9,153 nt of DNA from Akkermansia sp. (GTDB lineage Bacteria; Verrucomicrobiota; Verrucomicrobiia; Verrucomicrobiales; Akkermansiaceae). The notes under the pieces were generated by a model. That model saw only the letters and a program-made list of their open reading frames with translations, made no database searches and was not told the origin of the DNA. The DNA lies in NCBI GenBank assembly GCA_017379255.1, contig JAFNWZ010000232.1:1-9153 (forward strand), read 5' to 3'. Position numbers and translations under genes: made by a program. Below, in pieces: positions 1 through 6,894 of this stretch (positions within the stretch are counted from its first letter, which is position 1; each line of letters begins with the position of its first letter).

Positions 1-330
1 CAGCCAGTACTTGGTGTCGCTCGTATCAGTACCACCAACGCCTGTGAGAGAGCAGTTCATGGTAAGGGTGAAAGAATCGCCCATGCCAACGCCGGGATTG
101 GCGCCTTCAAGAGCAACCTTCTTGTCACCGTTGGCGGTCAGAGCGCCCACGTTGGAGGTGAAATCCTGAGAACCCCATTTTGTAGCAGGAGCGTAACTCT
201 CGGGGCAGGCGGCACCCTTGGTGATAGCGTAGGAACCACCGGTGAAGTCGAGAGACCACACGAGGTTTTCTTCGTTAGCGGCGCTAGCCACGCCAGCCAG
301 AGCCATAAGGGCAATGATTGTCTTCTTCAT
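1..330 (-). CDS. Secreted LamG-like protein, N-terminal part (cut by window edge)
   Basis: Reading the minus strand from the ATG at 330 gives 110 uninterrupted codons to the window edge, so the 3' end is missing. The protein starts MKKTIIALMALAGVASA followed by AN, a classic short Sec signal peptide: two lysines, a hydrophobic core and an ASA cleavage site near residue 17. The mature part (LVWSLDFTGGSY..., later GDSFTLTMNCSL) alternates polar and hydrophobic residues as in beta-sandwich LamG/concanavalin-like domains, which in Verrucomicrobiota often sit in surface or PEP-CTERM-type proteins. The C-terminal sorting region that would settle this lies outside the window. No Shine-Dalgarno sequence precedes the ATG; the leader is A+T-rich. 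The gene is divergent from the GH2 glycosidase across a 542-base gap. That it is an exported protein is well supported; the fold is inferred from sequence character and the function is unknown. Confidence 0.8.
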   Translation of the reverse strand, partial: MKKTIIALMALAGVASAANEENLVWSLDFTGGSYAITKGAACPESYAPATKWGSQDFTSNVGALTANGDKKVALEGANPGVGMGDSFTLTMNCSLTGVGGTDTSDTKYWL

Positions 331-422
331 GTTTTGTATAGATGTATTAGGTTTAAGTTATACAGCTGCGGGGTGACTTCCTCGCGCGGTGGAATGGTTC
401 ACGCCGACGCTGCACGGGCAGT

Positions 423-445
423 CTATCGCATTTTCTATGCGATAG
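423..445. repeat. Perfect 9-bp palindrome with 5-nt loop
   Basis: CTATCGCAT (423-431) pairs exactly with ATGCGATAG (437-445) around the loop TTTCT. On the minus strand it lies about 95 bases upstream of the start codon of the secreted LamG-like gene, so it could form in that leader or act as a protein-binding palindrome. A T-run follows about six bases after the stem on the plus strand, but no plus-strand gene lies upstream, so a terminator role is unlikely. It overlaps the left arm of the longer inverted repeat described separately. Confidence 0.65.
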
Positions 446-626
446 CAAGAATTTTTTTAAATAAATATAATTATCTGCAAAAAACGGGTTTTCATAAAAG
501 ATGAAGGAGCATGGTTAACTTTTGAAACATCCATGGAAGGGGGGCAACAATTGCTGCAAACAGCTCAATTTGAATAAGATGCCTTCTCGTGCCCCTGCCT
601 GTAAGTGTCTATCGCATAGAAAATGC
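428..626. repeat. Exact 18-bp inverted repeat pair, arms 428-445 and 609-626
   Basis: The left arm GCATTTTCTATGCGATAG (428-445) is the exact reverse complement of the right arm CTATCGCATAGAAAATGC (609-626). The arms enclose 163 bases of non-coding DNA. Because the left arm is part of a palindrome, a shorter direct match GTCTATCGCAT also exists (421-431 and 607-617). An 18-base exact match in half a kilobase is very unlikely by chance. The arrangement between divergent genes, one encoding a secreted protein and the other an exported enzyme, resembles invertible promoter segments, but two copies of a dispersed intergenic repeat in opposite orientation would look the same. No recombinase gene is in the window. 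Confidence 0.75.
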
Positions 627-686
627 TGTATTCTGGTGCCGTTGGCTTGTAATTCGTAAGCATATAGGCCGGGTGAGGGCAGGCGC

Positions 687-719
687 GGTATATGGGGAGA
701 TGTGCCATATTCCTTTTTT
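687..719 (+). terminator. Weak intrinsic-terminator-like hairpin
   Basis: GGTATATGG (687-695) can pair with CCATATTCC (705-713) through eight pairs and one T-T mismatch, around a nine-base loop. Six T residues (714-719) follow at once. The stem is A+T-rich and therefore weak. It would stop plus-strand transcripts that begin inside the intergenic region before they reach the GH2 promoter, so it could insulate that promoter or end a short non-coding RNA. Chance is a real alternative. Confidence 0.3.
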
Positions 720-833
720 ACCGGCGGATAATCCACTTTTGTATGAATGCCAGAGCTATGGCGTTCTGTGGCTTATGTTGGGGTTTCTGTTTGCCACCGT
801 GCGTGCATGCGGGGGTAGTCCGCCTCTTTTTTA

Positions 834-861
834 TTTACAGCATGAAATAAAATGCTATAAT
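834..861 (+). promoter_or_regulatory. Sigma70-like promoter with extended -10, for the GH2 gene
   Basis: TTTACA (834-839, five of six matches to the -35 consensus) is followed after 16 bases by TATAAT (856-861, a perfect -10). TG at 853-854 gives an extended -10 (TGCTATAAT), and a T-rich stretch lies just upstream of the -35. The predicted transcription start is about 867-869, only a few bases before the GH2 start codon at 873, so the transcript would be nearly leaderless unless translation begins at a later ATG. The match is among the best one could expect, but the geometry is odd. Confidence 0.6.
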
Positions 862-865
862 GGAG
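862..865 (+). promoter_or_regulatory. Shine-Dalgarno-like GGAG before the GH2 start
   Basis: GGAG lies seven bases upstream of the ATG at 873, good spacing for a ribosome binding site, and it favours that start. It is the only clear Shine-Dalgarno sequence before any gene in the window. It directly abuts the TATAAT hexamer, however, and would not be transcribed if transcription starts about seven bases after that hexamer. It is therefore useful only if a different, upstream promoter is used. Confidence 0.45.
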
Positions 866-872
866 CGTATCC

Positions 873-3854
873 ATGATTATGATGAAAGCTAAATATATGC
901 TGCCAATGCTGGCGTTGAGTGTGTCCAGCGCCTATGCCGGCGAGCGGGAAACTTTTGATTTCGGTTGGAAATTCAAGTATTATGGTTCCGGAGATCCTGC
1001 AGAGGCAGGGGTTCCTGTGTACGCCGATTCTCACCAGGGGACACATTCCGCTGCGTATGCGGTGGATGGTGATCTGATGACCCGCTGGTGTGCCAAGGAT
1101 CAGTACGAGGGACATTACCTCGTTATCCGTCCTGGATTTGATGACCCTGTCAAGATGGCTGTTATCTACTGGGAGCAGCGGAATAATCTGACTGCCACCG
1201 TGGTGATAGATCATGGCGATTCCGAGACCCGCCGTACGTTTAAGGTCGGGCATCAGGCTGCTTCGTTCATCGATGTAGGAGGGAAACCCGTCAGATCCAT
1301 CAAGATTCTTGCAACGGATACAAATATAACCAAATGGGCCAGCATCCGTGAGGTCATGTTCACCGGAGTGAATGACCAGCCTCTGACGGTGAAACGCGGC
1401 CTGCCTGCTACGGCCTATGCTGCGGTCGGACTTGATGAATCCGGTTTCAAAGATGTGCAGCTGCCGCACGACTGGGCTATCGAGAGCCCCTTCCTCATGG
1501 ATGAACCGAATGAAACAGGTAAGCTGCCGTGGAATGGCTGGGGCTGGTACCGCAAACACTTTGCCGTTCCGGCTGATTTCAGTGCCGAAAAAGACCGTTA
1601 TTACCTGGATTTCGATGGCGTGATGGCGAATCCGCAGGTATATGTGAACGGAAAGAAAGCTGGTGAATGGGCATACGGTTACAATTCTTTCCGGGTCGAT
1701 ATCACGCCGTATCTGGAGGCCGGTAAGGAAAACCTGGTAGCTGTGATGGCGAGCAACCTGCCGCTTTCCACCCGCTGGTATCCGGGTGCGGGTATCTACC
1801 GCCATGTGTGGCTCGAAAAGACCAGTCCGGTGCATCTGGCCCAGTGGCCCACTTTCATCACGACTCCTGAAATCAAAAAGGATTATGCGTTGGTGAAGGT
1901 TCAGACTACAGTAGAAAATACAAGCAGTGAGATGGCTGAAATCACAGTGCAGCAGTCGGTGGACGGCGTGCAGGCCCAGCCCTCTACCATTACGCTTGAA
2001 CCCGGTACCAATGGTACTGTGGAGCAGGAGCTCCGCTTGTACAACCCTGAGCTGTGGAGCATGGAAAAACCGCACCTGTATGCCATGCAGACCAGCATTC
2101 TGGTAAATGGCAAGGTGGTGGACAGCAAGGAAAGCTCCTTTGGTGTGCGCACGGCAGAGTGGCGCAAGGATGGTTTCTACCTGAATGGTGAGAGGGTGAA
2201 GCTCAAGGGGGTATGCGAGCACCATGACCTGGGCGCTCTCGGCTCTGCATTCCACGCGCGTGGTTATGAGCGCAAGATTGAAATTCTGAAGGAAATGGGC
2301 TGCAACTCCATTCGCATGACCCACAATCCGCCTGCTCCTGAAGTGCTGGAGCTTTGTGATAAGCATGGTATTCTGGTTATCGATGAGCTTTTCGATATCT
2401 GGAAGAATCAGAAGTACGACAAAGTGAATGGTTATCATCTCTACTGGCCGCAATGGTGGCAGAAGGATGTGCGCAACTTCATGTTGCGCGACCGCAACCA
2501 CCCCTGCATTATTGCCTGGAGTGGTGGCAACGAAGTGCCGGAGCAGGGGCACAATGACCAGGCAAAGCACCAGCGCAACCTGGAGACCGCCATTGCCCTG
2601 CGTGATGAGGTGCGCAAATACGATACAACGCGCCCCTATACTGTGGGCTGCAATGACATGCGCGCCTATAAGAATGGCTTCTCTGAAACCATGGATGTGT
2701 ATGGCTTCAATTACAAGCCGCATCTTTATGGTGATTTCCGCAAGAAGCACCCGGAGCAGCCTTACTACGGCTCCGAGACATGCAGTTGCGTGTCAACGCG
2801 TGATACCTACTTCTTCCCGATGAAGTGGGATGTGGGGAGTGGTGCCCGCTATTTCCAGGTGAGCAGCTATGCGCTTTCCTCCACTGGCTGGGGCTCCTGC
2901 CCGGATATTGAGATGCACTCCCACACCAAGGCTCCTGATCTCGCAGGTGAATACGTGTGGACTGGGTTTGACTACATCGGTGAACCCACTCCGTACAACC
3001 AGGATGCCTCCAATATCGGTAACTTCATCGGCGCCAGCGAGGCAGAGAAGAAAGCCGCCATGGCCCAGCTTAAGGCCATGGGCAACAAGGCCCCCAGCCG
3101 CAGCTCCTACTTCGGTCTGATTGACCTGGCCGGCTTCCCGAAGGATATTTACTACCTCTACCAGAGCCAGTGGAATCCGGAGAAGCAGATGGCCCATATC
3201 CTGCCGCACTGGAACTGGGCGGGCCGCGAGGGGCAGAAGACCCCGGTGATGGTGTTCTCCAGTGGTGATGAGGCTGAGCTCTTCGTAAATGGCAAGAGCC
3301 AGGGCGTGCGCCGCCGCGGTGAGGGCCCCACCTTCACCCAGAAGGATAAGAGCCTGGTGGTCTGCAAGAACCAGTTCCGCTTCACCTGGGAGGACGTGGT
3401 GTACGAGCCCGGCACGGTGGAAGTGGTGGTGAAGAAGAACGGCCAGCCCTGGGCTACCGCCAAGCGCGTAACCACCGGCGAATCTGCCGCCGTCACCGCC
3501 AAGGTGGACCGCAGCACCATTCTGGGCGATGCACGTGACATTGCCCACGTGGAGCTGGCTCTTACCGATGCCCAGGGCAATGTGGTGCCCACAGACAGCC
3601 GCAAGGTGAGCTTCAGCATTGAAGGCCCCGCTGTGCTGGCCGGTTTCTGCAATGGTAACCCCATTGACCACACCAGTCTCCAGGAGCCGAATCAGAAGTT
3701 CTTCAACGGCCGCATCCTGGCTGTGGTGCGCGGCAAGCGCGGCAAGCGCGGCGAAAGCGGCACCGCCACCGTCACCGTGAAGGCCGAGGGCCTCCCGGAA
3801 ATCAAGGTGCCGGTGCAGGTTTCTCCCGCTTCTCCGGAACAGCTTAAGAACTAA
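873..3854 (+). CDS. Secreted GH2 glycosidase, probable beta-galactosidase, with F5/8C insertion
   Basis: This 993-residue protein belongs to glycoside hydrolase family 2 and probably removes terminal beta-galactose from glycans outside the cytoplasm. Residues 1-22 form a signal peptide ending SSAYA. The N-terminal sugar-binding domain is split: FDFGWKF (28-34) is separated from LPHDW (197-201) and GAGIYRH (305-311) by about 120 residues containing AYAVDGDLMTRWCA (61-74), a hallmark of discoidin/F5/8C domains. An Ig-like domain follows (about 315-430), then the TIM barrel (about 436-730) with RMTHNPP (481-487). GGNE gives the predicted acid/base Glu554 and GSE the predicted nucleophile Glu635. 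After it come a DUF4982-like domain (about 735-850) and a C-terminal Ig-like GH2 domain (about 870-985). The ATG at 873 is supported by GGAG, but ATGs at 879 and 882 keep the signal peptide. Family membership is firm. Galactose specificity is inferred; glucuronidase or mannosidase activity is less likely. Confidence 0.93.
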   Translation: MIMMKAKYMLPMLALSVSSAYAGERETFDFGWKFKYYGSGDPAEAGVPVYADSHQGTHSAAYAVDGDLMTRWCAKDQYEGHYLVIRPGFDDPVKMAVIYWEQRNNLTATVVIDHGDSETRRTFKVGHQAASFIDVGGKPVRSIKILATDTNITKWASIREVMFTGVNDQPLTVKRGLPATAYAAVGLDESGFKDVQLPHDWAIESPFLMDEPNETGKLPWNGWGWYRKHFAVPADFSAEKDRYYLDFDGVMANPQVYVNGKKAGEWAYGYNSFRVDITPYLEAGKENLVAVMASNLPLSTRWYPGAGIYRHVWLEKTSPVHLAQWPTFITTPEIKKDYALVKVQTTVENTSSEMAEITVQQSVDGVQAQPSTITLEPGTNGTVEQELRLYNPELWSMEKPHLYAMQTSILVNGKVVDSKESSFGVRTAEWRKDGFYLNGERVKLKGVCEHHDLGALGSAFHARGYERKIEILKEMGCNSIRMTHNPPAPEVLELCDKHGILVIDELFDIWKNQKYDKVNGYHLYWPQWWQKDVRNFMLRDRNHPCIIAWSGGNEVPEQGHNDQAKHQRNLETAIALRDEVRKYDTTRPYTVGCNDMRAYKNGFSETMDVYGFNYKPHLYGDFRKKHPEQPYYGSETCSCVSTRDTYFFPMKWDVGSGARYFQVSSYALSSTGWGSCPDIEMHSHTKAPDLAGEYVWTGFDYIGEPTPYNQDASNIGNFIGASEAEKKAAMAQLKAMGNKAPSRSSYFGLIDLAGFPKDIYYLYQSQWNPEKQMAHILPHWNWAGREGQKTPVMVFSSGDEAELFVNGKSQGVRRRGEGPTFTQKDKSLVVCKNQFRFTWEDVVYEPGTVEVVVKKNGQPWATAKRVTTGESAAVTAKVDRSTILGDARDIAHVELALTDAQGNVVPTDSRKVSFSIEGPAVLAGFCNGNPIDHTSLQEPNQKFFNGRILAVVRGKRGKRGESGTATVTVKAEGLPEIKVPVQVSPASPEQLKN
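3732..3758 (+). repeat. Short in-frame tandem repeat in the GH2 C-terminal domain
   Basis: GGCAAGCGC occurs twice in direct succession (3732-3740 and 3741-3749), and a third degenerate unit GGCGAAAGC follows (3750-3758). It encodes GKR-GKR-GES (residues 954-962) in a predicted loop between strands of the last Ig-like domain. The nine-base unit keeps frame, so copy-number change by slippage would only lengthen a basic loop. Confidence 0.6.
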
Positions 3855-3871
3855 TCTGTCCAACAGTAGTC

Positions 3872-3905
3872 AAAAGGCCGGCTCGTTTAACGAACCGGCC
3901 TTTTT
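3872..3905. terminator. Bidirectional intrinsic terminator between convergent genes
   Basis: GGCCGGCTCGT (3876-3886) pairs with ACGAACCGGCC (3890-3900): ten pairs, one C-A mismatch and a three-base loop TTA. AAAA (3872-3875) lies before it and TTTTT (3901-3905) after it, so both strands end the stem with a T-run (five T residues on plus, four on minus). It begins 17 bases after the GH2 stop codon. On the minus strand the loop is exactly the TAA stop codon of the transporter gene, so its 3' stem half as read from plus encodes that protein's last residues. Confidence 0.85.
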
Positions 3906-5047
3906 GTGCATTGCAAGCCGAAGCACAGCCCGCAGAGGGCCAGCAGGGTGTAGAGGGTAGCGAGCCACAAGTCCGGCTGGGGGAGACTGAGGCTCAACCC
4001 CGCTGCCCAGGCCAGCAGGCCGCCGCCGATGAATCCGACTCCCTGCGCCAGCCCGGAAAGGGCAATGGTGCCGGCTTCGTCCGGTTCGGTGGTGGCTATG
4101 AGGGTCATGCCGAGTGCGAAGATGCTGCCCATGCCGAACCCCAGCAGCGGGGCAAAGAGCACCCACAGGGTAAGCGGTGCAATCAGTAGCCCCCAGCATG
4201 CTGCGATGGCTGCCAGGGTGGCAAGCGTCATGAGCCTGCCCATGCCACCCAGCCAGCGGGTGAGTGCACTGGCAGCCAGGGCAAACGGAATCTGGCAGAT
4301 GGTGGCGAGCGCCAGCACGCCCCCTGCTTCATCTGCCGCTAATCCCCGGCGGCGCAGCAGGGCCGCCAGCCACACGATGAGCAGCCAGGCGCTGGCTACG
4401 CGGAAGAGGTAGTAGAACGAAACCATGATGGCCGCGCGTTTGCGCAGCAGTGGCAGAATCGGGGCTTTCAGGGTGTGCTGCTGGGTGTGGGGATTCCGGC
4501 TTTGCAGCGCAAGCCCGCTCCACAGCGCAGCGGCGACCAGCAGGGGCAGCCCCCAGAAGAGGAGTCCCAGCTGCCAGCCGCCCAGCCAGTGAGCCACTGG
4601 ATTTGCTGCGCCGGAGCCTATGGCGGTGCCCAGGCTCACGCAGGCGGTGTAGGCACTCATGAGGGTGGGCAGGTGCGCTTTTTCTACCTGCCTGACCACG
4701 CCCAGGATAACAGACCCGGCGATTCCCAGCCCCAGGCCGATGATGATGGTGCCGCCGAAGAGCCCGGGGATGCCGCCGTAGCTGCGCCAGACGACGCCTG
4801 CCACCGCTGCCAGCATGGCGTAGATGATGAGATTCCCCGGTCTTACCCATGCCACCAGGCGCGCCCCGAGCGGCGCTGCTATGCCCAGCGCCATGACCGG
4901 CAGCAGCCCGAACAGCCCGCTGCTGCTGATTCCCAGCCCCAGGTCGCGCATGAGCGATACCAGCAGCGGGTCTGCAGCAGAGAATGACATGCGCAAGTTC
5001 AGGCTTACCAGCAGAAAGATGATGATGAAGTGTGTGCTGGCGTTCAT
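3887..5047 (-). CDS. CynX/NimT-type major facilitator transporter
   Basis: From the ATG at 5047 this gene encodes 386 residues, the usual length for the CynX/NimT (cyanate/2-nitroimidazole) group of major facilitator transporters. The protein is almost entirely hydrophobic, consistent with about 12 membrane segments. Near its N-terminus [14 protein letters not shown] (residues 16-29) matches the LNLR-x-PLL signature of the group. It is followed by [20 protein letters not shown] and APLGARL, the usual TM1-TM2 pattern. A basic loop RKRAA marks the middle between the two halves. An in-frame GTG at 5065 would add six polar residues (MKQKPH); the ATG was chosen because it starts at the family's normal position. 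Neither start has a clear Shine-Dalgarno sequence. The gene stands alone, convergent with the GH2 gene and divergent from ilvD. The substrate cannot be read from the sequence: most family members export or take up small organic or drug-like molecules, and nothing here supports cyanate. Confidence 0.85.
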   Translation of the reverse strand: MNASTHFIIIFLLVSLNLRMSFSAADPLLVSLMRDLGLGISSSGLFGLLPVMALGIAAPLGARLVAWVRPGNLIIYAMLAAVAGVVWRSYGGIPGLFGGTIIIGLGLGIAGSVILGVVRQVEKAHLPTLMSAYTACVSLGTAIGSGAANPVAHWLGGWQLGLLFWGLPLLVAAALWSGLALQSRNPHTQQHTLKAPILPLLRKRAAIMVSFYYLFRVASAWLLIVWLAALLRRRGLAADEAGGVLALATICQIPFALAASALTRWLGGMGRLMTLATLAAIAACWGLLIAPLTLWVLFAPLLGFGMGSIFALGMTLIATTEPDEAGTIALSGLAQGVGFIGGGLLAWAAGLSLSLPQPDLWLATLYTLLALCGLCFGLQCTKRPVR

Positions 5048-5206
5048 GTGGGGCTTCTGTTTCACGGTAGTTGCCAGTATATCGACTTCGCCGGAAGAAT
5101 AAAATCTATATTCCTATCAACTTTGTGCGAATATGTCGTAATTCCTTACGCGTGCGGAAAATATAAGCTGGAAATGCGGTTTGAATTGTGGTATGGTCGG
5201 CGCGCT
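5048..5206. promoter_or_regulatory. Divergent promoter region between the MFS gene and ilvD
   Basis: This 159-base A+T-rich gap must hold promoters for both divergent genes. On the minus strand TATACT (reverse complement of 5076-5081) is a good -10, placing a start about 20 bases before the transporter ATG at 5047, but it has no good -35. On the plus strand TATATT (5107-5112) and TATAAG (5162-5167) are -10-like, without convincing -35 partners. No leader peptide rich in Leu, Val or Ile codons, attenuator hairpin or T-box-like element was seen upstream of ilvD. Confidence 0.35.
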
Positions 5207-6874
5207 ATGTTATCAGATCGTACCAAGTCAGGTATCCAGCGTGCGCCGCATCGCAGCCTGATGCGCGCCACGGGCATGACGGATGAGGACATCAAGAAGC
5301 CGTTCATTGCCATTTGTAACTCTTTCAACGAGGTGATTCCCGGTCACGTGCACCTCAACAAGGTGGCCGAGCTTATCAAGGATGAGGTGCGCAAGGCAGG
5401 CGGCACGCCCATTGAGTTCAACCTCATCGGCGTGTGCGATGGTATTGCCATGGCCCACCATGGCATGAAGTTCTCCCTGGCCAGCCGTGAGCTGATTGCT
5501 GACAGCGTGGAGACCATGCTTTCTGCCCATGCTTTTGACGCCTGCATCTGCATCCCGAACTGCGACAAGATTGTGCCCGGCATGGTGATGGGGGCACTGC
5601 GTTGCAATATCCCGACGATTTTCTGCAGTGGTGGCCCCATGGCAGTGGGCAAGGGCCGCAATGGCGAAGACCTGGACCTGAACAGCGTGTTCGAGGCCGT
5701 GGCTGCCTGCACCGCCGGCAAGATTACCGAAGATGAACTGCACTATGTGGAGTGCCACGCCTGCCCGAGCGCCGGCTCCTGCAGCGGCATGTTCACGGCC
5801 AATTCCATGAACTGCCTGTGTGAGGTGCTGGGCCTTGCGCTGCCGGGTAACGGTACGCTGCTGGCGCTTTCTGAGGAGCGCAAGGAATTCTGGCGCGCCG
5901 CAGCCCGCCGCGCTGTGGAGATGGCCAGGCAGGGTGGCCCGCTGCCCCGCGACCTCATCACCGAAGCCGCTATCGATAACGTGTTCACCTGCGATATGGC
6001 CATGGGCGGTTCTTCCAACACCGTGCTGCACACGCTGGCCTTTGCCGCTGAAGCCGGGTTTGAATATGACCTGAAGCGTATCGACGAGATTTCCAAGCGC
6101 ACCCCGAATATCTGTAAGGTGGCCCCCAGCTCCCGCTACCACATGCACGATGTGCTGCGCGCCGGCGGTATCATGACCATTCTGGCCGAAATCAACAAGA
6201 TTCCCGGTGCTCTCAACACCAGCGTGCCCACCGTGAGTGGCAAGACCCTCGGCGAGCAGATTGAAGGTCTTTCCACCCAGGACCCGGCCGTTATCCGCAC
6301 GCTGGATAACGCCTACTCCAAGGATGGCGGACTGGCCGTGCTCTTTGGCAATCTGGCAGAGCAGGGCGCTATTGTGAAGAAGGCTGGTGTGCTGCCGGAA
6401 ATGATGGTGCACCGCGGCCCGGCTGTGATTTTCGAAAGCCAGGAAGACGCCTGTGCCGGTATTCTGGCAGACAAAGTGAAGCCTGGTGATGTGGTGGTCA
6501 TCCGCAACGAAGGGCCGAAGGGCGGCCCCGGTATGCAGGAAATGCTTGCCCCCACCAGTTACATCATGGGCAAGGGGCTGGGCAACAGCGTGGCCCTTAT
6601 CACCGATGGCCGATTCTCCGGCGCCACGCACGGCGCCTGCATCGGCCACGTTTCTCCGGAAGCCGCAGAAGGCGGCCTTAACGGCCTGCTGAAGGATGGC
6701 GATATCATCAGCATCGATATTCCCGCCCGCAGCATGAATGTGGAGCTGAGCGATGAGGAAATCGCCGCCCGCCGCGCGGTGTGGCAGCCCACCATGCAGG
6801 AAATTCCCAGCAAGTGGCTCAAGCGTTACCGCAAGCTGGCCACCAATGCCAGCAAGGGCGCGGTGCTTGCCTGA
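5207..6874 (+). CDS. ilvD: Dihydroxy-acid dehydratase
   Basis: This enzyme dehydrates 2,3-dihydroxy-isovalerate and 2,3-dihydroxy-3-methylvalerate to the 2-keto acids that give valine, leucine, isoleucine and pantothenate. It is cytoplasmic and iron-sulfur dependent. The 555 residues match the usual length. The start [18 protein letters not shown] aligns with the normal IlvD N-terminus, which fixes the ATG at 5207; an upstream in-frame ATG (5174) would add 11 atypical residues. Visible hallmarks are PGHVHL (45-50), [15 protein letters not shown] with Cys119 and the lysine at 121, [16 protein letters not shown] with Cys192, and [10 protein letters not shown] (467-476) with the conserved serine at 471. 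Cys119 and Cys192 fit known cluster ligands; Cys37 in AICNSF is a candidate third ligand. All motifs are intact, so the enzyme should be active. Close spacing to the next two genes suggests it leads an operon. Confidence 0.96.
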   Translation: MLSDRTKSGIQRAPHRSLMRATGMTDEDIKKPFIAICNSFNEVIPGHVHLNKVAELIKDEVRKAGGTPIEFNLIGVCDGIAMAHHGMKFSLASRELIADSVETMLSAHAFDACICIPNCDKIVPGMVMGALRCNIPTIFCSGGPMAVGKGRNGEDLDLNSVFEAVAACTAGKITEDELHYVECHACPSAGSCSGMFTANSMNCLCEVLGLALPGNGTLLALSEERKEFWRAAARRAVEMARQGGPLPRDLITEAAIDNVFTCDMAMGGSSNTVLHTLAFAAEAGFEYDLKRIDEISKRTPNICKVAPSSRYHMHDVLRAGGIMTILAEINKIPGALNTSVPTVSGKTLGEQIEGLSTQDPAVIRTLDNAYSKDGGLAVLFGNLAEQGAIVKKAGVLPEMMVHRGPAVIFESQEDACAGILADKVKPGDVVVIRNEGPKGGPGMQEMLAPTSYIMGKGLGNSVALITDGRFSGATHGACIGHVSPEAAEGGLNGLLKDGDIISIDIPARSMNVELSDEEIAARRAVWQPTMQEIPSKWLKRYRKLATNASKGAVLA

Positions 6875-6894
6875 TTATACCAGAAAACTGAATT

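Larger units (their letters stand above)
331..872. other. Divergent intergenic region with repeats and regulatory signals
   Basis: This 542-base gap lies between the divergent secreted LamG-like gene and the GH2 gene. It contains an A+T-rich tract (about 447-500), a palindromic hairpin (423-445), an 18-bp inverted repeat pair (428-445 and 609-626), a hairpin followed by a T-run (687-719) and a sigma70-like promoter next to the GH2 start (834-861). No convincing protein gene is present: short open frames at 515-736 (minus) and 589-876 (plus) overlap each other and look like chance. No promoter with both hexamers could be placed for the minus-strand gene; only A+T-rich -10-like sequences lie within about 40 bases of its ATG. 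Confidence 0.7.

Noticed and set aside
515..736. A 73-codon minus-strand open frame in the intergenic region
   Set aside because: No ribosome binding site, no recognisable family, low-complexity-free but random-looking composition, and overlap with the other short frame. It could be part of a dispersed repeat but not a supported gene.
809..832. GCGG/CCGC hairpin followed by a T-run just before the GH2 promoter
   Set aside because: Only four pairs can form, and the T-run is better explained as the sequence upstream of the -35 element.
589..876. A 95-codon plus-strand open frame from a GTG, overlapping the GH2 start by ATGA as coupled genes do
   Set aside because: It has no ribosome binding site, includes one arm of the inverted repeat, the terminator-like hairpin and the promoter, and encodes a Cys-rich sequence with no recognisable family. 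The ATGA overlap is probably chance.
855..2750. A 631-codon open frame antisense to the GH2 gene
   Set aside because: It is a product of codon bias in the GH2 gene: His-rich, without any domain, while the plus strand carries intact GH2 motifs throughout.
5030..5206. Upstream in-frame extension of ilvD by up to 59 codons
   Set aside because: IlvD proteins begin at the MLSDRTKSG position; the added residues match nothing and run into the divergent promoter region and the MFS start.
5228..6649. A 473-codon open frame antisense to ilvD
   Set aside because: The His- and Gly-rich sequence is the usual reflection of a G+C-rich coding strand, and ilvD is complete on the plus strand.
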